The notes below the pieces were generated by a model. It searched no databases. It was not told where the DNA came from and was given only the letters and a program-made list of their open reading frames with translations. Position numbers and translations under genes: made by a program. A stretch of 10,521 nt of DNA from Goniomonas avonlea (Eukaryota > Cryptophyceae > Goniomonadida > Goniomonadaceae): assembly GCA_003573635.1 (NCBI GenBank), contig QUTJ01031247.1:1-10521 (forward strand). The letters run 5' to 3'. Position 1 is the first letter of the stretch, and each line of letters opens with the position of its first letter. This document shows, piece by piece, positions 1-7,187 of this stretch.

Positions 1-40
1 AAGAGAGAGAGAGAGCGAGCGAGAGAGAGAGGATGAGACT

Positions 41-85
<45 letters not shown>

Positions 86-222
86 AGGGGAGAGGGGAGA
101 GAGAGGAGAGAGAGGAGAGAGAGGAGAGAGAGAGGTCAGGGAGGGAGGGAGGGAGAGAGTCAGAGAGAGAGAGAGAGGGAGAGAGAGAGAGAGAGAGAGG
201 GAGAGGTGAGTCAGTCGAGATC
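1..222. repeat. GA-rich low-complexity tract
   Basis: The + strand is almost pure purine here. It is mostly (GA)n with interruptions such as GGGA runs and short GAGC and GTCAGAG variants, and an uninterrupted (GA)n block lies near 43-78. It ends in a GTCT-type simple repeat at about 226-240. No coding signal was seen. Imperfect purine tracts like this are common in nuclear genomes and are prone to collapse in assembly, so the length may not be exact. Confidence 0.95.
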
Positions 223-264
223 TGTCGCTGTCTGTCTGTCAAGTGCAGGACAGGACACAGCCAA

Positions 265-269
<5 letters not shown>

Positions 270-303
<34 letters not shown>
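270..303. repeat. (CT)n microsatellite
   Basis: This is an uninterrupted CT dinucleotide run of about 17 units. It is the reverse complement of the GA tract some 50 bp upstream, so the two could pair as a long imperfect hairpin. An open frame through it (243-554) reads Leu-Ser repeats and is a product of the microsatellite rather than a gene. Confidence 0.95.
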
Positions 304-305
<2 letters not shown>

Positions 306-1381
306 ACGTCCGCGATGAATAAGGGGGCTTCTTGGGTCACTCAGCTGTACTTCGGCGGGGTCGGGGGAGGGTCAGTGTCACTAGCTGCATGCGACTTTGC
401 CTTGACCTCTGGAAGGAGGTTGTGGAAGAGGTGGTTGTGCCCTTGCCATAGGTTGCGGTTGCCAACAAGCGAGGCCAGGACTATCCGAGCGAGAATTGTG
501 CAGCATTTTGAAATGGATTTCAGTGATCATAACAAAGGAAACAAATTGTGTTAGTACCTACTAGCACATTGATGAATAATTAACCATTGATTGACCAACA
601 AACATAAAAATATTTCATTTGGTACTCTTTCAGAAATGCCAAAGCCTTGCTTGCCATAATCTGTCAGTCTTCACCTCAAGTTCAGAGACACCTTGTCTGA
701 GGGATAAACAAATTCTCCTACTGGATGGCATGTCAGCTGTTTCAATTCTCTATCTATCTCACTTGGCAGCAGTGTGACCTGACTCCAAGTCAACCTCTCT
801 GTTATTGCTTAAATTGCTGGGATGGTGTTTGCATGTGGGGAACAGCATCAGTGTTTTACCACTGCCTGTGCCCTCCTCCTCCCGTGTCCACCGTTGATCG
901 CGACGTCGGCTGTTGAACCAAGAGACCTGCAACAACAGGTAAGCCATGGGGAAGCCACCCCAGGGGGTACAGTGGCTTACCATAGGTAAGCCGCAAGACA
1001 TGTCAGCAGTCCTGGGGTCTGGTGATGAACACAAAAGGTCACCCCCACTGTCCCACACATGCACTCACACACCCAATCATCTACCCCCTCCACTCTGTGA
1101 CACAGCTGCACTCAGAATGAGTACTACACCTTCAAGAAGTGGTGCAGGCAGTGGGAGCAGTCTTTTCCCAGTGAGAATGGCAATCCCTGCTAGCACCCGA
1201 TGCCGTGGATGCCTTGGTGATCCTATTCAGGTACAGGCTTGCCAACAGTGCCCACAGCAAGAACCAGTCTAATTCGTTCAGTTTGCAGAGTAAATACACC
1301 ACTTCATGAATGACAAAACCCCCATGTACTGGTGTTCCTCACATTGGCACCTGTTCTCTGTGGACCACAAGAATATGCTAA
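304..1381. other. No recognised gene
   Basis: Short open frames occur on both strands but none matches a family I can name. A consensus-like splice donor (CAG followed by GTAAGC) lies at 936-944 on the + strand. The frame running into it from about 800 is open and hydrophobic, but this is too weak to call an exon. A short + strand frame around 1115-1190 (containing TFKKWCRQWEQ) looks coding-like by composition but is closed quickly by a stop. Confidence 0.5.
938..992. repeat. GGTAAGCC hairpin and repeat cluster
   Basis: GGTAAGCCA at 938-946 is followed by an exact inverted pair, GGCTTACC (974-981) and GGTAAGCC (985-992), separated by the 3-nt loop ATA. That gives three copies of one 8-mer within 55 bp, with a perfect 8-bp stem. 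The motif contains GTAAG, so it also looks like a splice donor on the + strand. Function unknown. Confidence 0.7.
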
Positions 1382-1621
1382 GGCCGAGAAGCTACCAATG
1401 TCACCATCTACCACCTCGAGTCTTCTGGAGTCCACTGTGCATTCGTGGAAGCCCACTCTGAGAAGAACCAACGGTTCAGGGTCTCGACAACATGCATAAT
1501 GACTGGCTCAAACCCAGAGGCAGCCACGCTCATCCATCCCATCATCTCCATGTGTGGCAAAGGCCCACTGCTTATGTGCAACAACGGTCTTCCATGGAAG
1601 CCACAGATACCACTATGTTGA
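1382..1621 (+). CDS. Unidentified 79-codon open frame
   Basis: This frame is open from just after a TAA (1379-1381) to a TGA (1619-1621) and has no early ATG, so it could only be an internal or terminal exon. The translation (for example VTIYHLESSGVHCAFVEAHS, then CGKGPLLMCNNGLPW) has a balanced, protein-like composition, but I do not recognise a family. The opposite strand is also open over 1408-1632, which weakens the case. Treat it as a candidate exon only. Confidence 0.2.
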   Translation, partial: GREATNVTIYHLESSGVHCAFVEAHSEKNQRFRVSTTCIMTGSNPEAATLIHPIISMCGKGPLLMCNNGLPWKPQIPLC

Positions 1622-1954
1622 GCACTCCGCACCTGCTCGGTGTGAACTCATAAACACTGGGGCTCAGCCAAGGCAACATGGTTGGAAACTGCATTGCTTG
1701 GTGTGGTGGTGTAAGAGTGGCGGCACTATACTCAGTGAGGGTGAAGTTGGCACTTCACTGTGAGGGCTGTGTCACCCTTGCTGTGATAGCGAAGGGCTTA
1801 GCACCGCCGGGAGGCCACGGAGCACCGGACAACATACCAGCTCCCTGAGCGCGACTGCTGCTTAGGCAGGGATGAGCCTGGGCCTGTTGAGAATCATTTC
1901 GCCAGTAGAGAATCTGCTCTGGAGCAGTAACCGATGGACTGGATCTAAGAGTAC
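1622..1954. other. No recognised gene
   Basis: Open frames on both strands are short and match nothing I know. No repeat or RNA gene was seen. Confidence 0.5.
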
Positions 1955-2062
1955 TTCCGAAGGCCACAGCACCACACTCCTCTTGCCAGTGCTTGAAGGC
2001 ATAGAAAACGGCCCAACAAGATGGACATCAAAGTTCTCATATGGAATAGACAGCAGGTGCAA
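1955..2062 (-). pseudogene. NAT-like N-terminal piece, inverted
   Basis: From 2062 the - strand reads LHLLSIPYENFDVHL followed by VGPFSM. This resembles the N-terminal block of arylamine N-acetyltransferases, where a His-Leu helix leads into PFENLDxHLGxPI. It is preceded by a plausible 3' splice site (CTTGCAG ending at 2063). After a frame change, RGVWCCG follows at about 1990-1970. That resembles the family's RGGxC motif, which carries the catalytic Cys, but the second Gly is Val and the spacing from PYEN is about nine residues short. The piece points the opposite way from the NAT middle and C-terminal parts immediately downstream. It is either an inverted 5' exon of the same gene or a remnant of a second copy. 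The short length makes this assignment moderate. Confidence 0.5.
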
Positions 2063-2093
2063 CTGCAAGGACTTGGGTGATGCCAAGAAAGGC

Positions 2094-2171
2094 AATCACT
2101 TGGCCCTGAAGGTTGATCTTGCCGGTGTGACATATGTTTCAGACATCGGACTTGGTGATGGGCCGATCGAG
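2094..2171 (+). pseudogene. Arylamine N-acetyltransferase, middle segment
   Basis: NATs transfer acetyl from acetyl-CoA to arylamine or hydrazine nitrogen through a Cys-His-Asp triad in the cytosol. The translation NHLALKVDLAG then VTYVSDIGLGDGPIE matches the conserved stretch of HxxLxV, a short linker, YxVDVGFG and xGPxEP. The predicted catalytic His is encoded at 2097-2099 and the Asp at 2142-2144. A possible splice acceptor (CCAAGAAAG) precedes it. NAT similarity stops at 2171, exactly where antisense MurC similarity begins, and resumes near 2525. The segment with the catalytic Cys is missing in this orientation. This is probably part of a broken gene, unless splicing removes the insert. 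Confidence 0.7.
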
Positions 2172-2524
2172 ATTATACTTGCCAAGGCCTCACTTGTAAC
2201 ACCTAAAATTGGAGTTTCTCTAGCAGGATAAATTGGCATTAAAATGCATTCATCCAAAGCTGATAGCTCTTTCGCAACTCCATCCATGAAGTCTCTTGTT
2301 CTAGTAAAGAGATGCTGTTGAAAATACCAAGGATTTTTTTATCTGGATGCATCAACTGATTTCACCAAGGTGGCAATCGCAGTGGGATGATGGGTGTAGT
2401 CATCTATGTAAGTGATGTTGTCCATAGAAACCAACGCTTCAAATATTCTTTTCACCCCTTTGAAAGTCATTAAACCTTCGCATACTGGAGCTTCTTCAGC
2501 ACCGAGAATGTGACCAAGGGCCAA
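2171..2524 (-). pseudogene. murC: MurC C-terminal domain fragment (UDP-N-acetylmuramate--L-alanine ligase)
   Basis: MurC adds L-alanine to UDP-MurNAc with ATP in peptidoglycan synthesis. On the - strand, in order, the fragment reads ALGHILGAEEAP, then GLMTFKGVKRIFE, then TYIDDYTHHPTAIATL, then FQQHLFTRTRDF, then DECILMPIYPARETPILGV, ending SEALASII. These match the ligase C-terminal domain: F-x-GVKRRFE, DDYxHHPTE, FQPHLxxRT and IYPARExPIxGV. The Glu after HHPT is Ala here. Between the HHPT and FQQH motifs the frame slips twice (about 2345-2355 and 2318-2327). The reading PDKKILGIF fits the family in the intervening frame, while the outer frame meets a TAA at 2339-2341. No GTHGKT ATP-binding domain lies in the window. 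It is about 115 residues against more than 450 in full MurC, so it is a fragment. It sits antisense inside the NAT reading frame. Confidence 0.8.
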
Positions 2525-3004
2525 ACAGCCTTTCTTGTCACACTGGGGAAATTCTCAGCCGGAAGGTTCAGCTTCAAACTTGAGCACTTGGATGAGTGCT
2601 GGTGGCGACTGCAAAACCACACCCAGAGTCCCATGAGGTCCTTCAATTTCACACTGGCCAAGGAGGAAGAGTCGGTCCTGGCCTCAAAATGCTCATCGTT
2701 GCAAACAATGGAAGATTTTATATTTCACCAAAATCTTGCGTGTTTCTGGCACATCCCCACTGGATTCATTGCTCTTCAGGGATGTTTGTTTCGGACTGTC
2801 CATGCTCCAGATTGCCGTGTTGATCAGCTTGTTGAGAGTGCTGAGGACTTCTTGTCAGTGGTCAACACTCATTTTGGATTGGACGTCCCTGAGGCTGCTA
2901 GTCTGTGGCCATTGATTTGCCTTCGTCACGAAGAGCTTATGTGTGAGAAGGCAAGAAAACTTGCTGCTGCCAAGGTCACTACGTGTACTCCTACAAGTGA
3001 CTGA
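2525..3004 (+). pseudogene. Arylamine N-acetyltransferase, C-terminal segment
   Basis: An uninterrupted frame runs to a TGA at 3002-3004. RFSFKLEHLDECWWRLQNH matches the NAT region where the chain reads FRL followed by a Trp-rich strand. Next come SFNFTL and FIFHQNL. TGFIALQGCLFRTV corresponds to the GRxxLxGxxLT strand. VESAEDFLSVVNTHFGLDV matches the C-terminal helix with its FGIxLP ending. If the insert at 2172-2524 is skipped, the chain runs from GDGPIE to TAFLVTLGKFSAGRFSF with about 13 residues between landmarks, close to the family spacing. That suggests one original exon was split by the MurC piece. The frame differs from the upstream segment. Whether a product is made depends on splicing that I cannot see; no clean GT-AG pair fits. 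Confidence 0.7.
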
Positions 3005-3324
3005 GTCTTCGGCTCTCCAATAAGCCTTTTGTGTTGCTCAGGACACCAAGGACCCTCACCCTTCAGACCTTGTCACTGCTCATCACTCACCCATTGTGGT
3101 TCTACATGTTCCAATCGGATTGCTCGTGCTTGTCTCATGTTATCACTCACTGAATTGAATCCCCTTGCTGTGCATACTTCTCACACAAGTTTCAACATGG
3201 GGGAAAGACCTCACACTAGTAGCAGCCACATCGAAGACGTCGTCCAGTGAAGGTGTGGGGAAACTCCTCCAAGACAGAGCAATGTCTTGTCTGCCATGAG
3301 CCTTCAACAGCACGCACATGTGGC
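3005..3324. other. No recognised gene
   Basis: This is the 3' flank of the NAT segment. Short open frames exist on both strands (+ 3029-3250, - 3143-3346) without a recognisable motif. Confidence 0.5.
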
Positions 3325-3348
3325 AATTGACACAAATTTGTGTCAATT
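3325..3348. repeat. Perfect 24-bp palindrome
   Basis: The half-site AATTGACACAAA is followed directly by its reverse complement with no spacer, giving a perfect 12+12 bp palindrome. It ends 7 bp before the first recognisable codon of the retrotransposon endonuclease (3355). It could be a cruciform, a protein-binding site or an element-boundary scar. I know no specific family signature for it. Confidence 0.9.
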
Positions 3349-3354
3349 TGTTGG

Positions 3355-4130
3355 GACCGCAGGGTGGATGTCATGTTTGTCTCGGAGGTAGGCCCTGGGA
3401 TGAATGCAGCGTACACCAGCGAGAGAACCCTACTGGACCAACACCCCATGGGGGGAAAGTACACCATTTACCACTCCCCTGCTATACGAACCAGGTCCGG
3501 ATCGTCCAAAGGGGAAGGCTGGTCAGGGGTGTGTGGCGATCATCCTGCGGGGGTTCCTCATGAACCGGGTGCAGAAGAAGGCTATCTCCAAAGACGGGAG
3601 ATTCATTGTACTCCGCCTGGAAGGGAAAAAGGGAGCGCCCCTGATCCTCGTAAGCTTCTACCGCAAGTCATCCCCCGAGGCAAACCTGGCCAGGGCAAAC
3701 GAGCTAGCAACAGCAGTCAACCAGGCGATAGCGGAAGTGTTGATGATTTAGACCCCGCAATAATATTAGGGGGCGACATAAACATAGCACTGGACCCGTC
3801 CCTCGACCGGGTTGGAGTGGGGAAAACAGACAGAAAGGCGAACCCCCAAGTCCAAGCCTTGTACCGAAAACTGACGGGTCCGTACAACCTGACGGATACC
3901 TTCAGNGAGNGATTCCCTACGGTGCAGGGATACACAAGGACCCAACAGGGGGCGGTGACAACCGGCTCAGGACGCAGTCGGAGTAGACTGGACCTGATCC
4001 TGGCGAACTGCAAGGCGCTGGACGGGGTGGCGGCCGCGGGGATTGAAAAGGGAAGGTACTGGGTCCCGTCAGAGCACGGCCACCAGATCACGGTATTCGC
4101 CACTGACGCGATTGTAGACATGGCAATGGT
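3355..4130 (+). pseudogene. Retrotransposon AP-endonuclease domain, frameshifted
   Basis: This domain nicks target DNA to prime reverse transcription. RRVDVMFVSEVGPG (3355 onward) holds the N-terminal metal-binding Glu block. In the next frame come CVAIILRGFL and DGRFIVLRL, then PLILVSFY, up to a TAG at 3749-3751. Back in the first frame, IILGGDINIALDPSLDR gives the GGDxN block (Asp at 3775-3777), SRSRLDLIL the SRxDxIL block (Asp at 3991-3993) and SEHGHQI the terminal SDH block (4069-4077). The usual Asp of SDH is Glu here. The frame leaves near 3515-3525 and returns near 3735-3745, so the two slips cancel. Two unresolved bases (3906, 3910) lie just before the SRxDxIL block. It is inactive as read, unless the slips are errors. 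Confidence 0.75.
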
Positions 4131-4890
4131 ACCCCTGGCGAATAGGACGGGCTTCCAGGTCCCTCTGCGATACAAAATGCCTCCCCCTCCCCATACACGA
4201 AGAAGGAACCCAGGGTGAAACAACACGCAAGGGCAGGATCTATCCACAATATCTTCAAAGAGCTGGATGAGGACAGAGACATGCTGGAGGAGGATCTTGA
4301 GGCACTAAAAGGAGACGGCATGTTAACCGCTGAGGATATTGAGCACACGTTGGACTCTGACCAAAGCACGACGGCCACCCTGAAGACCATGGAACTCTGG
4401 TGACATTGGAGAAGCAACGTAGATGAGACCTTTAAGGAGGTCATTGGGACGGAAGACGCCCCCCCCAACAAAGACGCAGACGGCGGAGGTCGAGGCAATA
4501 GCAAAGGAAGAAAAGCACCACATAGCACTACCTCGTCATCAGGGACGACCTGCGGCAACAAATAGCAGTAGAACTGGAGGCACGTCCGCATGGGGAAGGT
4601 GTTCTACACTTTCCGGACAGCGACGAACAACTCTGAGGACCCGAGCTGCCCCCAGACGTTCAGGCCCAAAATGTCGTCGACACTACCACGAGGGCGGAAC
4701 CCCCCGTGGCTCCATCACAGGAAGGCACAGCTTAAGCTCACCAAACTGGTGTGACTATGGGCAGCAGCAGAGGTCGCAACGGACGCGGTGCCAGAGAAGA
4801 AGCTACGCACCCGAGCCCGCAAATTGGAAAACAAGTACGGCATACCACGGCCGCAGGACAAGGCGCCAGCTTCGCTTGTTTCCTGTTGAC
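4131..4890 (+). pseudogene. Linker region after the endonuclease
   Basis: The reading continues in a different frame from about 4190. A highly acidic, probably coiled-coil stretch (FKELDEDRDMLEEDLEALKG) runs to an in-frame TGA at 4401-4403, after which the same frame continues with DETFKEVIGTED. Helical stretches then appear in other frames: EVEAIAKEEKHHIAL, then LVIRDDLRQQIAVELEA, and finally KKLRTRARKLENKYGIPRP near 4797-4850. Frequent frame changes indicate decay. This position normally links endonuclease to reverse transcriptase in LINE ORF2 proteins. No conserved domain was recognised. Confidence 0.4.
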
Positions 4891-5564
4891 TCTGTAAGCT
4901 TGTCGTGCCATCCTGCCCCGTTTCCGTCTATCCTGCTGGTGATCCTGGTAGTTGGCGACCACCTTACAATGGGGTAGCAGAGACGGCAGAGTGACAACAC
5001 TGTGGTTTCATCTGTGGTCAGGCCCAGCTCTTGGATCCCGTCTGGGTCATGGGTGGGGGGGTCTGGCCCGTTCGGGCATCCGACTTGCTTGAACAGGGTG
5101 GGTATCCAAGTGCCTCAGGCCTTGTTCCTTATCTTCGTTAACCCTGAAGTTCACAGACGTCGCCTTGTCGGTGCCCAGTATCCGCGGCGCCACAATGTGG
5201 GTGATGTAATGGTCCAGTCTAACTTTTCCTGGTAGGGGGGAGGTCTGGGCCCAGGAGATCGGGTGGTCGTAGAGGCGCATGCGGTCTGTCAGAACTGGTC
5301 TCCCGCGCGTCTCTGAGGCCCCAAGCCCGAGGCCCTGTCCGACACGGAAGCGGGAGCCCAGGGGAAGATGGGTAGGAGGTTCTGTCCTTCCCATGGCTCC
5401 TTGTCCAGGTTTGTCGCCAGTGGTTGGAAGGCTGCCCGCAGGTGGTGTGAGTAGTTGTCGAGGTCGGGCTTACACAACTCCAGCTCCGGGTAGAGTTCCT
5501 CCGGGGCGGCGTCAGCCAGTTCTGCTTTGCTGAAGGAGGTAGCCAACCATCCCCGCACAGACAC
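4803..5564 (-). mobile_element. Second LINE-like endonuclease remnant
   Basis: On the - strand, LTDRMRLYDHPISWAQ (about 5290-5245), KVRLDHYITHIV (Asp codon at 5214-5212) and HLDTHPVQA (about 5110-5085) resemble the last three landmarks of a retrotransposon endonuclease. These are a strand before the SRxDxIL block, that block itself, and the final SDHxPV. Their spacing fits, with about 37 residues between the last two. A stop follows at 5047. Basic helical frames (such as RMARQAYRVNRKQAKLA) continue to about 4860. Upstream, an unidentified frame (5564-5289) is open but has no GGDFN block. The sequence differs from the + strand element, so this is a different family, not an inverted copy. The call rests on short motifs. 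Confidence 0.4.
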
Positions 5565-7020
5565 TGTTTGTATTGTTTATTGGCCAAGTTGGGACCTTGA
5601 TCCCGACAGTGGCTTAACCTCAACCATATTGAGTGGAAGGTGGAACTGAGGAAACAAGGTGGCTTGGGGCATGTCAGATTCAAAGACAGAGAATGTGGTG
5701 CAGGCAGAATAGGATGGTGTATATATGGCGGGTAAGTCAAGCTGACAAGTTGCCAGTTTGTACTCGGGCTTGAAGGTCACGGTGGGACATGAAGTCTGGG
5801 TGTTGCCTCGCAAAAGGTCATCACAGGGTATTGATTTTTCTGGGGATGTGGATGGTTACAACATTGAGACCAAGGGGTCAGCAAAGTCAAGGAGGTTGTG
5901 CACCATATGGTGTCCAAAGCCAGCAAAGGTGAATAGCCTACCGCTTGGGTGTTGTCAATCTTGAGTAAAACTCAATTATCCTTGGCTGTCCAGGGACCAA
6001 GTAAGGGCCGACATTTCAAGAGCAAAAACATTCGGTACAGTTCCCCAATGGAAATGTGAGCGGGTCTTGCTTGTAGCAGGAGTGTAATGTTTGTAGGCCA
6101 AAACGAACCATCCACAAGTGTTGATGACAAGGCCGCGCCTTTCACTCGCAACAGAGCTTGCCATCACAAGACCGGAATTATCGACATTGTGCCTAGTCAG
6201 GTGGTGAGACGGCGATTGTGTCTTTCTAACACCACAAGACCGCCTGGACATCCTGTGGTGGATCACACCCGCCATCAATCTGCTTGACAGGTATACAGGC
6301 AAGGTAGGTCACAGGGTGGATGACTTTTTGGCGTGAAATCCAACGTGTGTAATCTGACACCCAGTCAAACGAGATGGCCGGTCAGATGATGAAGGGCAAC
6401 TCGTGTGAGTTCAATGTCATCTGAGGAGGAGGATTGACTGAACGCTGTGTGCACTTGTGCTAGTGGCGTCCATTGCTGTGTGTGGGACTGGATCATCTCT
6501 CAACCCTCACCCCACATGCAGCCCACGTCTGACAAGCACACGCACTGAATGTACACACTGAATATACAGGCAGTGCTGACTCCAACAGAGGTGTGACACC
6601 ATGCAAAGCCCTCGGGTGGATCGCTTACAGACACTGTGCTGTGTGCTGTCCATGTCTGGGCTTGCCTAAGAACGTCTGGTTTGCCAGTCTTGGACTGGAC
6701 CGACGACAAGTTGTGCGACAGGTTGCACTTGGAGTGTTTGCAGTCGAACACAACCCGGAGCCGTTGTTGCAGAGCTTGTGAAAGTAATGCATCAGAGTGA
6801 AAACGGGGAGCAGACACTCCCACCTTGTCTCCGTTGCCACACACCGGATTGCACAGAGCTGGGGATGACAGAGCAGTACAAAGTTTCCATCCCAGTGTCG
6901 GCGAACAACATTAGAAAAAATAACATGTTTAGGTGTGGTGATGACGAGCCTACCCAGGGACCCACGGAAAGCCATTGTGATGACTTTCTCTCTATGTCCG
7001 ACCAGCAACTAGGCTACTAG
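5565..7020. other. No recognised gene; several unidentified open frames
   Basis: The - strand has open stretches with protein-like composition. One is 5577-5813 (LDLPAIYTPSYSACTTF, then FPQFHLPLNMVEV). Another is about 5960-5870 (LFTFAGFGHHMVHNLLDFAD), which ends by a possible donor GTAACC. A third is 5976-6302 (RRGLVINTCGWFVLAYKH). A further pair at 6500-7008 overlap each other in different frames. None matches a family I can name, and the + strand is open opposite several of them. On the + strand a strong donor-like GTAAGT lies at 5732-5737. These may be exons of an unknown gene or chance frames. Confidence 0.3.
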
Positions 7021-7108
7021 GCTGAGTCAGAGAGAAGCGCTCACACTTTTATAGTGTCCAGAGTGACGATGATCAGTCATGTGACTTAGATCATTGAATA
7101 TGCACAAT

Positions 7109-7187
7109 CCAGGATCCTTCCAGGATCCGGGATTATCCCCACAGGGGTTGCAAGACAGATCCGGGATACAGGATCTGGGATTTTCCC
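7109..7187. repeat. Small GATCCGGGAT repeat cluster
   Basis: CCAGGATCC occurs at 7109-7117 and 7120-7128. GATCCGGGAT occurs at 7124-7133 and 7158-7167, with a one-base variant (GATCTGGGAT) at 7172-7181. Two copies run into palindrome-like cores, GGGATTATCCC (7129-7139) and GGGATTTTCCC (7177-7187). It looks like a short degenerate repeat array. Function unknown. Confidence 0.75.

Larger units (their letters stand above)
3355..4890 (+). mobile_element. LINE-like non-LTR retrotransposon, 5' ORF2 remnant
   Basis: The element holds an endonuclease/exonuclease/phosphatase-type domain followed by a charged linker. It loses recognisable coding before any reverse transcriptase motif: no YADD-like or fingers/palm block is visible. 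The linker moves between frames and meets stops at 4401-4403 and about 4750. It is therefore a decayed or rearranged partial copy. No target-site duplication, poly(A) tail or element ends could be assigned. The second element fragment on the opposite strand begins where this one fades. Confidence 0.7.

Noticed and set aside
243-554. 103-codon frame with Leu-Ser repeats.
   Set aside because: It starts in and depends on the (CT)n tract. The remainder has no recognisable motif.
2470-2661. A - strand frame reading SLKLNLPAENFPSV, tempting as more of MurC upstream of the clear fragment.
   Set aside because: The opposite (+) strand frame matches NAT over the same bases with many more landmarks. 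The MurC-like text there is best explained as the antisense of NAT coding sequence.
5719-5737. TATATATA followed by ATGG and GTAAGT on the + strand, resembling a promoter or short first exon with a strong donor.
   Set aside because: The order (TATA directly at the ATG) is wrong for a promoter, and no downstream exon could be matched.
5219-5740. 173-codon - strand open frame rich in Pro, Ser and Thr.
   Set aside because: It overlaps the frame carrying the endonuclease-like motifs and has low-complexity composition typical of an out-of-frame reading.
6000-6200. The - strand text RRGLVINTCGWFVLAYKH compared with thiolase-like acetyltransferase (GLxxxNGG) and, at about 5965-5935, VLLKIDNTQAVGYS compared with retrotransposon RNase H.
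   Set aside because: Each match is a single short motif with no supporting landmarks before or after it.
7177-7187. GGGATTTTCCC resembles an animal kappaB site.
   Set aside because: Nothing else suggests an animal genome, and the sequence is one variant in a local repeat cluster.
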